Origin: Micromonospora sp. WMMD1082
GTDB taxonomy: Bacteria; Actinomycetota; Actinomycetes; Mycobacteriales; Micromonosporaceae
Assembly (NCBI RefSeq): GCF_029626175.1
Contig: NZ_JARUBM010000002.1
Coordinates: 1,550,001 to 1,614,000, forward strand
Length of the DNA stretch: 64,000 bases
Reading direction: 5' to 3'
The first letter of the stretch is position 1. Each line of letters opens with the position of its first letter. The position numbers were made by a program, and so were the translations under genes. The notes below the pieces were generated by a model that was not told the DNA's origin, searched no databases, and saw nothing but the letters and a program-made list of their open reading frames with translations. Positions 39,927-49,025 of the stretch are shown here, piece by piece.

Positions 39927-41768
39927 CTAGCCTTGGCCGCGCGTCCTGCGCACCCGGGCGGCGAACCACAGCAGGTACGCGCCGAGCAGCACCATGCCGA
40001 TGCTGGTCAGCCAGCCCCACGGCTCGGGTAGATACATCGCCAGGAACCACACCCGCACGTCGTGGTTGCCGGTGAGTTTGAACAGCATGGTGAGCAGTCC
40101 CTGAGGTAGGACGGCGATGGCGCCCAGGACCCAGCAGGTCGTCTCCACGAGCAGGTCCCGCCCGGTCAGGGGCGACTCGTCCGCGGTGGTGTCGGGGCTG
40201 GTGCCCGTGTCCGACGGCGCGCGTCCGGAGCGCATCAGCAGCAGCATCTCCGGGGCGGTGCGCGCCAGCCTGACGGCGGCCAGCCGGCCCAGGCCCCAGG
40301 CCAGCAGGGCGCCGACGAGGACACCGACCAGGACACCGAGCCACTGCAGGGCCGCGCTGTCCCGGGCGGTGCCGAGATAGACCACCCCCAGGCCCGGCAA
40401 CGGGGGCAGCAGCGCCGCGAAGAACACCACGAAGGCCCGCCCGATGCCCTCCGAACCCTCGGCCGGGTTCTCCGCCCGTTCGTGGGCGTCCGGTCCGGGC
40501 TCCGGCGAGGCCACGGAGGTGTACGCGACCAGGCCGGCTCCGCCGCCGAGCGTGGCGGTCACCGCCGCCAGCGCCCAGGGCCAGGCCCAGCCCAGCCCGC
40601 TCCAGGCCGTGAACCCGACCGTGACCAGCAGGGTGATCGGCAGGTAGACGATCAGGTAGGCCCACTGCCGGGCCCGCACGTCCATCCGCTCGGTGCCGGT
40701 CTGGATGGTCAGCCAGAGGGCGGTCCCGTCGAACGAGTACATGTTGGCCATCCAGGTGGCGGACATGACCGCGATGAAGGTCCCGGCCCACGGCAGCAGC
40801 TCGACCGCGCCGAAGGTCAGCGGCAGGAGCGCGGTGAGCACCCCCCAGGCGAACGGTGCCGACAACGCTACGGACCGGGCCGGATCGCGCCACCAGCTGC
40901 GCAGCTCCTTGAGCACGATGGCGCCGGCGGGCCGGTCGAACGGGGCGGTTCGCGGGGTGCGCCGCCCAGCCGAACCGCGGATCACCGCCCGGGCACCGCG
41001 CGCCTCGCCGAGGCTGGTGCCCCAGAGGGCGAGCAGGACCGCGGCCACGGCGAGCATCGCCGCGACCACGAGGACCGTCCGCACCCAGTTACCGGCCGCG
41101 GCCGCTTCCACCGCGGCCAGCGCCCACCCGGACGGTGCCCACCGGAGGGCGGTGGAAAAGCCGTCGGGGAAGCCCTGATCGAGGACGCCGGAGGACAGCA
41201 GCCCGGTCACCGCCATCCAGCCGGACTGGGTGAGCACGAGCACGATCGCCAGCAGGACCCCGTTGAGCGCCGCGCCGGAACGGGCCCGGGCGAGCCGGCC
41301 GAAGGCCACGTGCGCCACCCGGGACAACAGCACCAGCAGGGACACCTGCAACGCGACCAGTGGCACGGCGAGGAGCACCGGCAGCACGCCCAGCCGCGCC
41401 GCATAGCCGACGAGGCTGGTGAACAGCAGCACGGTGACCACGGTGGTCAGACCCACGAAACCAGCCGCCAGCATCCCCACCGCCAGCCGGTGCCGAGGCA
41501 GCGGGAGCATCGCCAGGTGGGCCGGGCGCAGCGGCGGCGCCGGTGACCACACCGGCCCGACCACCCAGCCGATCAGCCAGGTGAAGTAGGCGATGGCGAG
41601 CAGGTCCGGCACGACCGAGGCCGGCCGCAGCGGCAGCACCGCCAGCACCACCACGCCCAGGGCGAGGGCGGCGCCGACGGTGGCTCCGCTCCAGGCCCAC
41701 ACGGCCCGGCTACCGGTGACCGAGTTCCGGGTCAGCGCGAGCTTCAGCCGGATCAGGTCCCCAACCAC
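39927..41768 (-). CDS. ABC transporter permease
   Basis: A 613-residue integral membrane protein with about 12 hydrophobic segments, for example ALALGVVVLAVLPLRP, LLAIAYFTWLIGWVVGP, VLPVLLAVPLVALQVSLL and VLLGAYLLWFAARV near the C-terminus. It is the membrane partner of the ATPase encoded immediately upstream, whose last 16 bases it overlaps. There is no substrate-binding protein, so this is most likely an exporter or membrane-stress transporter. The start is the GTG at 41768, inside the end of the ATPase gene. Substrate unknown. Confidence 0.82.
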   Translation of the reverse strand: MVGDLIRLKLALTRNSVTGSRAVWAWSGATVGAALALGVVVLAVLPLRPASVVPDLLAIAYFTWLIGWVVGPVWSPAPPLRPAHLAMLPLPRHRLAVGMLAAGFVGLTTVVTVLLFTSLVGYAARLGVLPVLLAVPLVALQVSLLVLLSRVAHVAFGRLARARSGAALNGVLLAIVLVLTQSGWMAVTGLLSSGVLDQGFPDGFSTALRWAPSGWALAAVEAAAAGNWVRTVLVVAAMLAVAAVLLALWGTSLGEARGARAVIRGSAGRRTPRTAPFDRPAGAIVLKELRSWWRDPARSVALSAPFAWGVLTALLPLTFGAVELLPWAGTFIAVMSATWMANMYSFDGTALWLTIQTGTERMDVRARQWAYLIVYLPITLLVTVGFTAWSGLGWAWPWALAAVTATLGGGAGLVAYTSVASPEPGPDAHERAENPAEGSEGIGRAFVVFFAALLPPLPGLGVVYLGTARDSAALQWLGVLVGVLVGALLAWGLGRLAAVRLARTAPEMLLLMRSGRAPSDTGTSPDTTADESPLTGRDLLVETTCWVLGAIAVLPQGLLTMLFKLTGNHDVRVWFLAMYLPEPWGWLTSIGMVLLGAYLLWFAARVRRTRGQG

Positions 41769-42526
41769 GACAGCCCTTCGACGGTGCCGGTCGCCGCGCC
41801 GACCAGGTCGACGAACGTCTCCTCCAGGGTGGCCTCGCCACGGACCTGGGCCAGTGGGCCACTGGCCACCACCACGCCCCCGGACATCACGGCCACGGTG
41901 TCGCAGAGCTGCTCGACCAGGGCCATCACGTGGCTGGACAGGATGACGGAGCCGCCCCGAGCGACGAACCGGGTGAGGATGCGCTTGAGGGTCAACGCCG
42001 ACACCGGGTCGACGGCCTCGAACGGCTCGTCGAGCACCAGCACCCTGGGGTTGTGCAGCAGCGCGGTGGCCAGCCCGATCTTCTTGCGCATGCCCGTCGA
42101 GTAGTCCACGACGAGGGTCTGCTCGGCCCCCAGCAGGTCCATCACCGCCAGCAGTTCCTGTGCCCGGGCGTCCACCAACCCGGGGCCGAGCCCGCGCAGC
42201 CGTCCCAGGAAGGTGAGCAGCTCACGGCCAGTGAGGAACTCCGGCATCGCCAGGCCGTCGGGCAGGACACCCAGGTCCGCCTTGGCCCGTGTGCCATCGC
42301 TCCAGACGTCGGCGCCCAGCACCGCCGACGTGCCGGCATCGGGGCGCAGCAGCCCCACCGCCATCGACAGCAGCGTGGTCTTGCCGGCCCCGTTGGGCCC
42401 GACCAGCCCGAAGAAGGAGCCCTGGGGGACCTCCAGGTCCACCCGGTCGACCGAGACCTTCTGGCCGAAGGACTTGTGCAGCCCGCGCATGGAGAGGGCC
42501 GACGGATGGGCATCGTTCATGGTCAC
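41753..42526 (-). CDS. ABC transporter ATP-binding protein
   Basis: This 257-residue ATPase has Walker A GPNGAGKTTLL, signature YSTGMRKKIGLATAL, Walker B VLVLDEPFEAVDP and a switch His in SVILSSHVMALVEQL. The pattern is that of exporter-type (ABC-2/DrrA-like) ATPases. It energises the overlapping permease. The start ATG at 42526 opens with NDAHPSALSMRGLHKSFGQK. It diverges from the DoxX gene with a 225-bp gap. Confidence 0.93.
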   Translation of the reverse strand: MTMNDAHPSALSMRGLHKSFGQKVSVDRVDLEVPQGSFFGLVGPNGAGKTTLLSMAVGLLRPDAGTSAVLGADVWSDGTRAKADLGVLPDGLAMPEFLTGRELLTFLGRLRGLGPGLVDARAQELLAVMDLLGAEQTLVVDYSTGMRKKIGLATALLHNPRVLVLDEPFEAVDPVSALTLKRILTRFVARGGSVILSSHVMALVEQLCDTVAVMSGGVVVASGPLAQVRGEATLEETFVDLVGAATGTVEGLSWLGT

Positions 42527-42751
42527 TCCCCCGGTGGCTCGCCAGCGTTCGCCGCGGGCGCGCCCTTGACCAACGTGCTCGCCGAGAATCTAGTGCCCGC
42601 TCGTCAGGCAGCACAAGGACCACGATCGATCCTGCGGATGCCCGGCGAGGTCAGGACCAAGGTCCCGGCGGCATCGGGTGTTCCGGCCCAGGCGCCAGGC
42701 CCCGCCGCCGAGGGAGGGTGGTCGCGTAAGAAGCTGACCACGGAGGCAACG

Positions 42752-43345
42752 ATGACCATCCACCACGGCACCCACCGATCGATCGAACGGCCCCTCGAGC
42801 ACGCCGAGCTGCCCGGCGCGATGCTGACCACCACCGCCGCCCGGGCCCTGGCCGTGCTGCGGGTCGCCACCGGCCTCGTCTTCCTGTGGGCCTTCCTCGA
42901 CAAGACCTTCGGCCTCGGCTACGCCACCCCGGCCGAGCGGGCCTGGATCAACGGCGGCTCGCCGACCCGGGGCTTCCTCGCCAATGTCGAGGTGGGACCG
43001 TTGCAGTCGATCGCGCACTCGATCGCCGGCACCTGGTGGGCCAACACGCTGTTCATGGTCGGCCTGGCGGCCATCGGCCTCGCCCTGATCGCCGGCGTCG
43101 GCCTGCGGATCGCGGCCGCCTCGGGCACGCTGATGATGGCGCTGATGTGGCTGGCCGAGTTCCCACTGGCCCGGTTCACCGCCGGCGGCGACCCGACCGG
43201 TTCGACCAACCCGCTGGTCGACTACCACCTGATCTACGCCGTGGTGCTGGTCGCCCTGGCCGCCGCGTACGCCGGACACACCTGGGGTCTGGGTCGGGTC
43301 TGGGCCCGCCTGCCCTTCGTGCAGCGCCACCGCTGGATGATCTGA
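42752..43345 (+). CDS. DoxX-like membrane protein
   Basis: This 197-residue protein has four membrane segments: RVATGLVFLWAFLDKTFGLG, WANTLFMVGLAAIGLALIAG, GLRIAAASGTLMMALMWLAE and LIYAVVLVALAAAYAGHTWG. The arrangement matches the DoxX/DoxD family, associated with thiosulfate:quinone oxidoreductase-like or redox roles, though most actinobacterial members are uncharacterised. The ATG at 42752 has GGAGG five bases upstream; the longer frame upstream overlaps the divergent ATPase gene and is not coding. Confidence 0.85.
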   Translation: MTIHHGTHRSIERPLEHAELPGAMLTTTAARALAVLRVATGLVFLWAFLDKTFGLGYATPAERAWINGGSPTRGFLANVEVGPLQSIAHSIAGTWWANTLFMVGLAAIGLALIAGVGLRIAAASGTLMMALMWLAEFPLARFTAGGDPTGSTNPLVDYHLIYAVVLVALAAAYAGHTWGLGRVWARLPFVQRHRWMI

Positions 43346-43358
43346 CCCGCCCGAACCC

Positions 43359-43392
43359 GCTGTGCCGGACCGCCGCCACGGTCCGGCACAGC
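43359..43392. terminator. 13-bp hairpin between convergent genes
   Basis: GCTGTGCCGGACC pairs perfectly with GGTCCGGCACAGC across an 8-base loop, 13 bp past the DoxX stop and before the end of the LigD-type gene on the other strand. A good terminator for the DoxX gene. Confidence 0.7.
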
Positions 43393-43485
43393 GTCGTGTC
43401 CGACCGCCGGCGCGGCGGGATCACGGGCGCCGGGATGGGCGCACGGCGAACGGTGACAGCGGGCCGGGCGCGGTGGCCCGCGTAC

Positions 43486-44448
43486 TCAGTCGGCGGCGGC
43501 ACGCCGGGCGCGGGCCCGGCGGCGGCCCTCGTGCATGGCCTGCACCCGGGGCACCGGGATGGTCCGGCCCTCCTCGACCAGGTCGGTGGGAAGGTGCTGC
43601 GGCGCCGGCATCAGGTCCGCCCACGGATCCTCGTCCGTCACCAGCGCGGCAGCCGTCCGGATGGTGAAATCCGCCGGTGTCACCGACTCCAGGTCGGCCC
43701 ACGGCACCGGGAAGGAGACCGGCACCCCCGGTCGCAGTCGGGGGCTGTAGACCGACACGACGGTCGCGCCGCCGCTCCGGGTGGGATCGACGAAGACCTT
43801 CCCGCCCCGGTCCTCGCGGATGAACGCGGTGGTCGCCAGCGCCGGATCCAGGCGTTCCGCGCGGGCCGCGAGGGCGCGGGTGGCGGCGGCCAGTTCCTCG
43901 GCGTCGGGGCCCGCCGCGACCGGGACGAAGACGTGCACCCCCTTGGCGCCGCTGGTCTTCACGGCGCCCGCCAGCCCGGCGTCGGCGAGGGCCTGCCGGA
44001 CCAGCAGCGCGGCGGCCACCCCGGCGGCGAAGCCGCCATCGGACGGCGGGTCGAGGTCGAGCACCAGGTGGGTGGGGCGGCCCAGGTCGTCGACCGTGGC
44101 CAGGGTCGGGTGGTACTCGACGGCCCGCTGGTTGGCGAACCAGAGCAGGGTCCGGCGGTCGTCGCAGAGCGCATACGCGATCTCGCGGCGCGACGCCTCG
44201 GCCCAGATCGGCACCCGACGTACCCAGTCCGGGGTGTGGCGCGGCAGGTTCTTCTGCATGAAGGGCGGCTGGCCCGGGCGCACCCGGACCACCGACAGCG
44301 GGCGGCCGCGCAGGTGCGGGACGATCCGTCCGGCCACCGCGTCGAGGTAATCGACCAGGTCGCGCTTGGTCGCCCCCGACCCGTCGAACAACGCCTGGTC
44401 GAGATTGGTCAGCGCAATCCCGTCCCGGGTCTCGTCTGCGCCGTCCAT
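43486..44448 (-). CDS. LigD-type primase-polymerase domain protein
   Basis: This 320-residue stand-alone PolDom resembles the polymerase part of LigD. Visible are LTNLDQALFDGSGATKRDLV, FMQKNLPRHTPDWVRRVPIW, the metal-binding LVLDLDPPSDGG (DxD), and KTSGAKGVHVFVPV. There is no ligase or phosphoesterase domain. Such enzymes fill gaps or add ribonucleotides during Ku-dependent end joining. The ATG at 44448 is chosen since MDGADETRDGIALTNLDQ begins the conserved region; the longer frame to 44760 would cross the TetR operator and start. Neither Ku nor a separate ligase is in the window. Confidence 0.88.
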   Translation of the reverse strand: MDGADETRDGIALTNLDQALFDGSGATKRDLVDYLDAVAGRIVPHLRGRPLSVVRVRPGQPPFMQKNLPRHTPDWVRRVPIWAEASRREIAYALCDDRRTLLWFANQRAVEYHPTLATVDDLGRPTHLVLDLDPPSDGGFAAGVAAALLVRQALADAGLAGAVKTSGAKGVHVFVPVAAGPDAEELAAATRALAARAERLDPALATTAFIREDRGGKVFVDPTRSGGATVVSVYSPRLRPGVPVSFPVPWADLESVTPADFTIRTAAALVTDEDPWADLMPAPQHLPTDLVEEGRTIPVPRVQAMHEGRRRARARRAAAD

Positions 44449-44590
44449 CCGACCACCATCCCGGCCGGGCGCCCAGCGGTCAACCGGAACCCGCCAGCCC
44501 GATCCGTCTGTGCTCTCAGCTCGACAGGGCCAGCACCGCACTCCGCCGACCGGCAGGACCGCCGACTTGGCTGTGGCCAACGCCACTAAT

Positions 44591-44625
44591 CTGACCGATC
44601 GGTCAGGCTCTGACCGATCGGTCAG
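44591..44625. promoter_or_regulatory. Tandem TetR operator
   Basis: CTGACCGATCGGTCAG, a perfect 16-bp palindrome, occurs twice (44591-44606 and 44610-44625) separated by GCT, ending 13 bp before the TetR start. A 19-bp spacing centre to centre puts the two sites on nearly the same DNA face, suited to cooperative binding. Binding by the adjacent TetR protein is inferred; it would control the tetR-mmpL operon and possibly the divergent polymerase gene. Confidence 0.85.
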
Positions 44626-44638
44626 GCATGCTGAGGTC

Positions 44639-45187
44639 ATGGCCCGCCTCACCCCGCAGACGCACGGCGAGATCCTGGCCGCCGCGGCTCGGCGCTTCGC
44701 CACCATCGGGTACCGGGGCACCTCCCTGCAGGACATCGCCGGCGAGGTGGGCTGCTCCAAGGCGGCGGTGCTCTACCACTTCGCCAACAAGGAGGCCATC
44801 CTCACCGAGCTGATGGCCCCGGCGATCGAGGTGCTGCGGTCGCTCGACGACCGGATCGCCGCCCAGCCCGACCCGGCCTCGGCGCAGCGGGTCGCCGCCG
44901 AGGGTTTCGTCGAACTCGCGGTCCGGTTCCGCAGCGAGATCGCCCTGCTTCGCGGTGAGTTCCCGGAACTGCTGCAACAACCCGTCTTCGCGCACATCCA
45001 CCGGATCTCCGAGCGGCTCATCGACGCCCTCGCCGGGCACCCCGAGCGGGCCTCGGCCCGGATCGCCGCGCTGGTGCTGCTCGCCGGCATCGCCGAGGCC
45101 TGCGGCGAGTTTGCCGACGTGCCGGACGAGGAACTCGGCGACGCGCTGCTGGCACTGCTGCGGCGGGCGCTGGAGCCCACCCACTGA
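44639..45187 (+). CDS. TetR-family repressor of the MmpL gene
   Basis: This 182-residue regulator has RLTPQTHGEILAAAARRFAT, then IGYRGTSLQDIAGEVGCSKA and AVLYHFANKEAILTELM, the canonical TetR helix-turn-helix (about residues 10-55). A ligand-binding helical domain follows. It is 42 bp before the MmpL transporter gene and directly behind a doubled palindrome, so it most likely represses its own operon and responds to a lipophilic compound. The ATG at 44639 is chosen since it starts the conserved domain; the longer frame would run through the operator. Confidence 0.92.
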   Translation: MARLTPQTHGEILAAAARRFATIGYRGTSLQDIAGEVGCSKAAVLYHFANKEAILTELMAPAIEVLRSLDDRIAAQPDPASAQRVAAEGFVELAVRFRSEIALLRGEFPELLQQPVFAHIHRISERLIDALAGHPERASARIAALVLLAGIAEACGEFADVPDEELGDALLALLRRALEPTH

Positions 45188-45229
45188 CCCGTCCCACCAC
45201 TTGTTGACGACCGAGAGGGAAAGAACCTC

Positions 45230-47476
45230 ATGGCGACCCTGCTCTACCGGATCGGCCGGGGCTCGATGCGCCGGCGGCGACTCGTCGCCGCGATCTGGCT
45301 CGTCGTACTCGTCGGGCTCGGCCTGGCCGCGGCGACCCTGCGCGGCCCGACGGCCAGCAACTTCACCATGCCCGGCACCGAGTCGCAGCACGCGCTCGAC
45401 CTGCTCGACGAGCAGTTCCCGGCGGCGGCCGGCGCCACCGGCACCATCGCGGTCAAGGCCCCGTCCGCCGGCCAGCTCGGCACACCCGAGGGTCAGGCGG
45501 TGGTGCAGGCCGTCACCACGGAGGCCACGACGGTGCCCGGCGTGGTCGGCGCCGTCGACCCGTTCCAGGTCGGCGCGGTCTCGCCCGACGGCCAGTACGC
45601 GCTGATCCAGGTGCAGTTCGGCGGCGGCGCCGACCAGGTGACCGACGAGCAGCGGGAGGCGTACGAGAGGGTCGGCGCCGAGGCCGAGGCGCAGGGCTGG
45701 CAGGTGGCGGCCGGCGGGGAGGTGCTCAACACCGAACCCGAGGTCGGCTCCACCGAGGCGATCGGCGTGGCGGTGGCCCTCGTCGTCCTGGTGGTCACCT
45801 TCGGGTCGCTGGTGGCGGCGGGGATGACCATGCTCAACGCGCTGATCGGCGTCGGCGTCGGGATGGCCGGCCTCTTCGCGCTCAGCGGCGCGGTCGAGCT
45901 GACCAGCACCGCGCCGATCCTCGCGCTGATGCTCGGCCTCGCCGTCGGCATCGACTACTCGCTCTTCATCACCTCGCGGTACCGGCAGAACCTGCTCGAC
46001 GGTCTCCCCGCCGACGAGGCGGTGGGCCGCGCGGTCGGCACCGCCGGCTCGGCGGTGGTCTTCGCCGGGGCCACGGTGGTGATCGCCCTGGCCGGTCTGG
46101 CGGTGGTGAACATCCCGTTCCTGACCGTGATGGGTCTGGCCGCCGCCGGCACGGTGACCATCGCGGTGCTGGTGGCCATCACCCTCCAGCCGGCCCTGCT
46201 CGGCTTCGCCGGACGCCGGGTGCTGCCCCGCCGGCTGCGCTCCTCGGTGCCGGTCGCGATCAGCGGCGACGACGCCCCGGGCACCGACGCCCACCGGAGC
46301 GACGTCACCACCCACCGCGCGGCACCGGAGGCCGCCACCATCGCCGGTGAGGACCCGTCGGCGTTCGGATTCCGCTGGGCCCGGCTGGTCACCCGCTTCC
46401 GGATCCCGGTGATCCTGGTCGGCGTGCTCGGCCTGGGGTTGCTGGCGCTGCCCACCCCGGACATGCGTCTCGCCCTTCCGGACGCCGGCACCGCGCCGGC
46501 CGGATCCGCCGCCCGGGTCTCCAACGACCTGATCACCGAGGGATTCGGAGCGGGTTTCACGGGCCGCCTCGCGGTGGTCGTCGCCGGCGACGACGCGCAG
46601 GCCACCGCCGCGGCGATCCCGCAGGTGACCGCCCTGGTCCAGCGCACCGACAACGTGCTCGCCGTGGCCCCGCCGCAGCTCAGCCCGGACAACCGTACGG
46701 CGGTGATCGGAGTGATTCCGCAGACCGGCCCGACCGACCCGGCCACCGAGACGATGGTGCACGACATCCGCGCCGCCGTCGGCGGCATCCAGGGCGCGGA
46801 CGTGCTGCTCACCGGCGTGACGGTGATCGGCATCGACATCTCGGAGAAGCTCTCCGACGCGCTGCCGATCTACCTGGCGCTGGTGGTCGGCCTGTCGATC
46901 CTGCTGCTGATGCTGGTCTTCCGCTCGCTGCTGGTACCGGTCAAGGCGGCCCTGGGCTTCCTGCTCACCGTCGCCGCCACGTTCGGCATCACGGTCGCGG
47001 TGTTCCAGCAGGGTCACCTCGCCGATCTGGTCGGCCTGGACACCCCCGGCCCGCTGATCAGCTTCCTGCCGATCCTGCTGATCGGCATCCTGTTCGGCCT
47101 GGCCATGGACTACGAGGTCTTCCTGGTCTCCCGGATGCGGGAGGACTTCGTCCACGGCGACACCGCCCACCAGGCCACCATCAACGGGATGGGGCACGGC
47201 GCCCGGGTGGTCACCGCCGCCGCGCTGATCATGACCTCGGTCTTCGGTGGCTTCGTCTTCCTCGACGACCCGGTGATCAAGTCGGTCGGTTTCGCGCTCG
47301 CCATCGGCGTGGCGATCGACGCCTTCGTGGTCCGGATGACCATCGTCCCGGCGGTGATGTCGCTGCTCGGCAAGCGGGCCTGGTGGCTGCCCCGCTGGCT
47401 CGACCGGGCGCTGCCCAACGTCGACATCGAGGGCGAGAAGCTGCGCGCCCAGCTCCACGAGAAGGTATCTGCCTGA
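45230..47476 (+). CDS. MmpL/RND-family membrane transporter
   Basis: A 748-residue protein of the MMPL type. After an N-terminal membrane segment (LVAAIWLVVLVGLGLAAATL) comes an extracytoplasmic domain, then five to six membrane helices. These include VALVVLVVTFGSLVAAGMTM and LGLAVGIDYSLFITSRYR, with the GxDYxLF motif repeated as LFGLAMDYEVFLVSRMRED in the second half. The Asp-Tyr pairs in those repeats are the proton-relay residues of this family. It should export lipids or lipophilic drugs using the proton gradient. It is in an operon with TetR. Confidence 0.92.
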   Translation: MATLLYRIGRGSMRRRRLVAAIWLVVLVGLGLAAATLRGPTASNFTMPGTESQHALDLLDEQFPAAAGATGTIAVKAPSAGQLGTPEGQAVVQAVTTEATTVPGVVGAVDPFQVGAVSPDGQYALIQVQFGGGADQVTDEQREAYERVGAEAEAQGWQVAAGGEVLNTEPEVGSTEAIGVAVALVVLVVTFGSLVAAGMTMLNALIGVGVGMAGLFALSGAVELTSTAPILALMLGLAVGIDYSLFITSRYRQNLLDGLPADEAVGRAVGTAGSAVVFAGATVVIALAGLAVVNIPFLTVMGLAAAGTVTIAVLVAITLQPALLGFAGRRVLPRRLRSSVPVAISGDDAPGTDAHRSDVTTHRAAPEAATIAGEDPSAFGFRWARLVTRFRIPVILVGVLGLGLLALPTPDMRLALPDAGTAPAGSAARVSNDLITEGFGAGFTGRLAVVVAGDDAQATAAAIPQVTALVQRTDNVLAVAPPQLSPDNRTAVIGVIPQTGPTDPATETMVHDIRAAVGGIQGADVLLTGVTVIGIDISEKLSDALPIYLALVVGLSILLLMLVFRSLLVPVKAALGFLLTVAATFGITVAVFQQGHLADLVGLDTPGPLISFLPILLIGILFGLAMDYEVFLVSRMREDFVHGDTAHQATINGMGHGARVVTAAALIMTSVFGGFVFLDDPVIKSVGFALAIGVAIDAFVVRMTIVPAVMSLLGKRAWWLPRWLDRALPNVDIEGEKLRAQLHEKVSA

Positions 47477-47490
47477 CGCCGTCGCCGGCC

Positions 47491-48747
47491 TCACACCCCG
47501 GCCGGGTAGGTCTCCATCTCGCCCGGGGTGGTCAGGGCGGGCAACGGGTGCAGCGCCGTCGTCTCGTCGCACCAGATGAAGGCGTCGTACCGCTGCCCCA
47601 GCCGGGTCGGCACGTAGTTGCCCCAGGACTCGAACGACGGGTCGTACACCACGCCGATCGCCCGGTGGTCGAGGGTGTCGGTGACCCAGCCCGGCTGGTC
47701 CGGGCCGCCGAAGACCAGCACCGCCCGCTCCGGCATCAACTCGTGCAGCCGGTGCTCCAGCGAGCCGGGGCGGGCCGGCGGCACGACCATCGCCTCGGCC
47801 GGCGAACCCCAGCGGGGCGCGGCGACGACCGTGCCCCGCCAGCTGCCGAAGCCGATGAGCGCCACCTGGTCGGCACCGTGGCGGTCCCGGGCCAACTGGC
47901 CGATGTTCACCATCCCGTCGGCGGCCATGTCGGTCGCCCGCGCGTCACCGATGTGCGTGTTGTGCGCCCAGACGATCCCCCGGGCACCGGCCCCGTAGCG
48001 GTCCAGCAGCCGGTCCAGCGTGTCGGTCATGTGCACGTCGCGGACGTTCCACGAGCCGGGGCCGCCGGCCACCATCTCCCGGTAGTAGCGCTCCGCGCCG
48101 GCCACCACCTCCGCGTTCTGCCAGGCCGAGAAGGATCCCGGCCCGTCGGTGGCGGCGTGTTCCCGGGTACGCGCCAGCAGCCGGATCACCTCCTGCTCGC
48201 AGCGGGCGGAGACGAACCGGCTCGCCACGCCGTACTCCTCGACCCGCTTGCCGTACGGCTCGAAGCACCGGTACGCGTCCTGCGCGGCCTCCAGCGACGC
48301 CGGGTCCTCCTCGCCGAGGTAGTCGAAGATCGCCTGCATCGACTCCCAGAGGCTGTAGACGTCGAGGCCGTGGAACCCGACCCGGGACGACTCGGCCCGC
48401 TCCATGTTCCAGGCGCGCAGCCAGCGACAGAAGCGGGCCACCTCGGCGTTCGCCCACATCCACGTCGGCCAGCGCTCGAAGCGCTCCAGGGCCGTCTGCG
48501 GCTCGACCGGCCCGCCGGGAGCAGCGGTCACCGAGCGGTGCACCCGGTCGCAGTCCGGCCAGTCGCCCTCCACCGCCACGAAGGAGAAGCCGCACTCGGA
48601 GATCAGGCGCCGGGTGAGCTGCTCCCGGATGCGGTAGTAGTCGTAGGTGCCGTGCGTCGCCTCCCCGATCATCACCACCCGGGCGTCCCGGACGCGCTCC
48701 AGCAACGGATCGAGGTCGCTCGGCGCGCCGAGCCGCTGTACCAGCAT
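47491..48747 (-). CDS. Erythromycin esterase family protein
   Basis: A 418-residue protein. VVMIGEATHGTYDYYRIREQ is the GEATHGT signature with the catalytic-type Glu/His, and GIVWAHNTHIGDARATDM the second conserved His block. VAVEGDWPDCDRVHR and VGFHGLDVYSLWES also match. Family members include Ere macrolide esterases and many uncharacterised succinoglycan-biosynthesis-like hydrolases; this length and sequence suit the broad chromosomal group rather than a clear resistance enzyme. The stop lies 14 bp from the convergent MmpL end. Confidence 0.85.
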   Translation of the reverse strand: MLVQRLGAPSDLDPLLERVRDARVVMIGEATHGTYDYYRIREQLTRRLISECGFSFVAVEGDWPDCDRVHRSVTAAPGGPVEPQTALERFERWPTWMWANAEVARFCRWLRAWNMERAESSRVGFHGLDVYSLWESMQAIFDYLGEEDPASLEAAQDAYRCFEPYGKRVEEYGVASRFVSARCEQEVIRLLARTREHAATDGPGSFSAWQNAEVVAGAERYYREMVAGGPGSWNVRDVHMTDTLDRLLDRYGAGARGIVWAHNTHIGDARATDMAADGMVNIGQLARDRHGADQVALIGFGSWRGTVVAAPRWGSPAEAMVVPPARPGSLEHRLHELMPERAVLVFGGPDQPGWVTDTLDHRAIGVVYDPSFESWGNYVPTRLGQRYDAFIWCDETTALHPLPALTTPGEMETYPAGV

Positions 48748-48833
48748 GCCTGCGGCTACCCGGGACCTGGACGGGCAAACGCGGGGGCCCGCCGGTGGTG
48801 TGGCCGGGCGGTTGCCCGGGTAGGTCGGAGAGC

Positions 48834-49025
48834 ATGACCGACAGCGGCGCCTCCCTGCAGGAGTACCTCGCGGGGCTGGACTATCCCGTCTCCCGAGAGG
48901 ACCTGATCCGCTGGTGCCAGGAGAACGGCGCGAGCACCGAGCAGTTGCAGGCCGTGAAGGCCCTCCCGGTCGACCAGGTCAGCTCACCCGCCGAGTTGAC
49001 CGAGGCGCTGCGCCCACCTACCTGA
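48834..49025 (+). CDS. DUF2795 small protein
   Basis: A 63-residue protein with SLQEYLAGLDYPVSREDLIR, WCQENGASTEQLQAVKALP and the closing SSPAELTEALRPP. This is the compact helical DUF2795 pattern, common in actinobacteria and of unknown function. The ATG at 48834 has GGAG closely upstream. The stop overlaps the end of the convergent oxidoreductase gene by 8 bp. Confidence 0.82.
   Translation: MTDSGASLQEYLAGLDYPVSREDLIRWCQENGASTEQLQAVKALPVDQVSSPAELTEALRPPT

Noticed and set aside
41930..42751. Upstream extension of the DoxX gene
   Set aside because: It overlaps the divergent ABC ATPase gene; GGAGG and ATG at 42752 define the real start.
44603..47572. Long minus-strand open frame (about 990 codons) over tetR and mmpL
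   Set aside because: Low-complexity antisense translation opposite two clear genes.
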